From positions 1-5,736 of the forward strand of contig DAIOHQ010000284.1 in assembly GCA_036744635.1 (NCBI GenBank): a stretch of DNA of 5,736 bases, read 5' to 3'. The first letter of the stretch is position 1. The number at the start of each line of letters is the position of its first letter. Position numbers and translations under genes: made by a program. The DNA is from DAIOHQ01 sp036744635. GTDB lineage: Bacteria > Planctomycetota > Phycisphaerae > Tepidisphaerales > Tepidisphaeraceae. A model generated the notes under the pieces. It ran no database searches, was not told the DNA's origin, and worked only from the letters and a program-made list of their open reading frames with translations. This document shows, one piece after another, positions 5,664-5,736 of this stretch.

Positions 5664-5681
5664 GGTAGTGGGTCAGTTGGT

Positions 5682-5713
5682 GTGCCACAGGTCGGCGTAC
5701 TCGAAGACCTGTG
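5682..5713 (+). repeat. 32-bp palindromic repeat, copy 2
   Basis: Inverted partner of 4971-5002 with 31 of 32 identities. Arms CACAGGTC (5687-5694) and GACCTGTG (5706-5713) can form a hairpin. It lies upstream of the hydrolase remnant, 19 bases beyond its Shine-Dalgarno. Confidence 0.85.
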
Positions 5714-5736
5714 TCTTACTGCGTCGCTATACTGCA

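Noticed and set aside
5111..5668. Plus-strand reading frames opposite the hydrolase
   Set aside because: The Pro/Arg-rich composition is typical of antisense shadows; the minus strand carries the family motifs and ribosome-binding site.

Overview
The window is about 60% G+C and reads like chromosomal DNA of a free-living bacterium. The mix of a membrane-anchored peptidoglycan-recognition/amidase-type protein, a lone four-helix-bundle (S23-type) gene, weak or absent Shine-Dalgarno sites and many short palindromic repeats suggests Planctomycetota or a relative. That placement is inference only; no rRNA or marker phylogeny is available here.

Layout. Positions 1-98 hold a repeat-like hairpin, followed by livG (99-902), an ATP-binding subunit of a branched-chain amino-acid (HAAT-type) ABC importer. 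Its partner ATPase livF (1382-2089) lies downstream on the same strand. Between them, filling the whole junction, sits a four-helix-bundle S23-family gene (960-1364) bracketed by inverted arrays of a 7-bp unit (consensus kGTCATT on the left, AATGACn on the right). The right array runs in phase into the livF start codon. A good Shine-Dalgarno at the end of livG faces an ATG at 902 that no longer belongs to livF. This looks like a repeat-bounded cassette inserted exactly at a livG-livF junction, and it is the most interesting object in the window.

Downstream of livF is a perfect 19-bp hairpin, itself built of a second 7-bp repeat (TTCAygt-like). Next comes a membrane-anchored amidase_2/PGRP-fold protein (2381-3022) in which two of the three zinc ligands and the catalytic tyrosine appear to be replaced, so it is probably a non-catalytic peptidoglycan binder. 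A stem-loop at 3099-3122 precedes a complete argS (3175-4941), which contains a roughly 240-bp stretch of lower G+C.

The right end, on the minus strand and convergent with argS, carries a beta-propeller glycoside-hydrolase-like gene. It has a strong Shine-Dalgarno and an ATG at 5648, but it is out of frame because of a run of seven G residues and stops early, at blade-4 level. The remnant lies between two inverted copies (31 of 32 bases identical) of a palindromic repeat at 4971-5002 and 5682-5713.

Functionally, livG and livF would power amino-acid uptake with permease and binding-protein genes outside the window. argS is housekeeping, the amidase-like protein acts at the cell envelope, and the hydrolase remnant is probably a decaying accessory gene.
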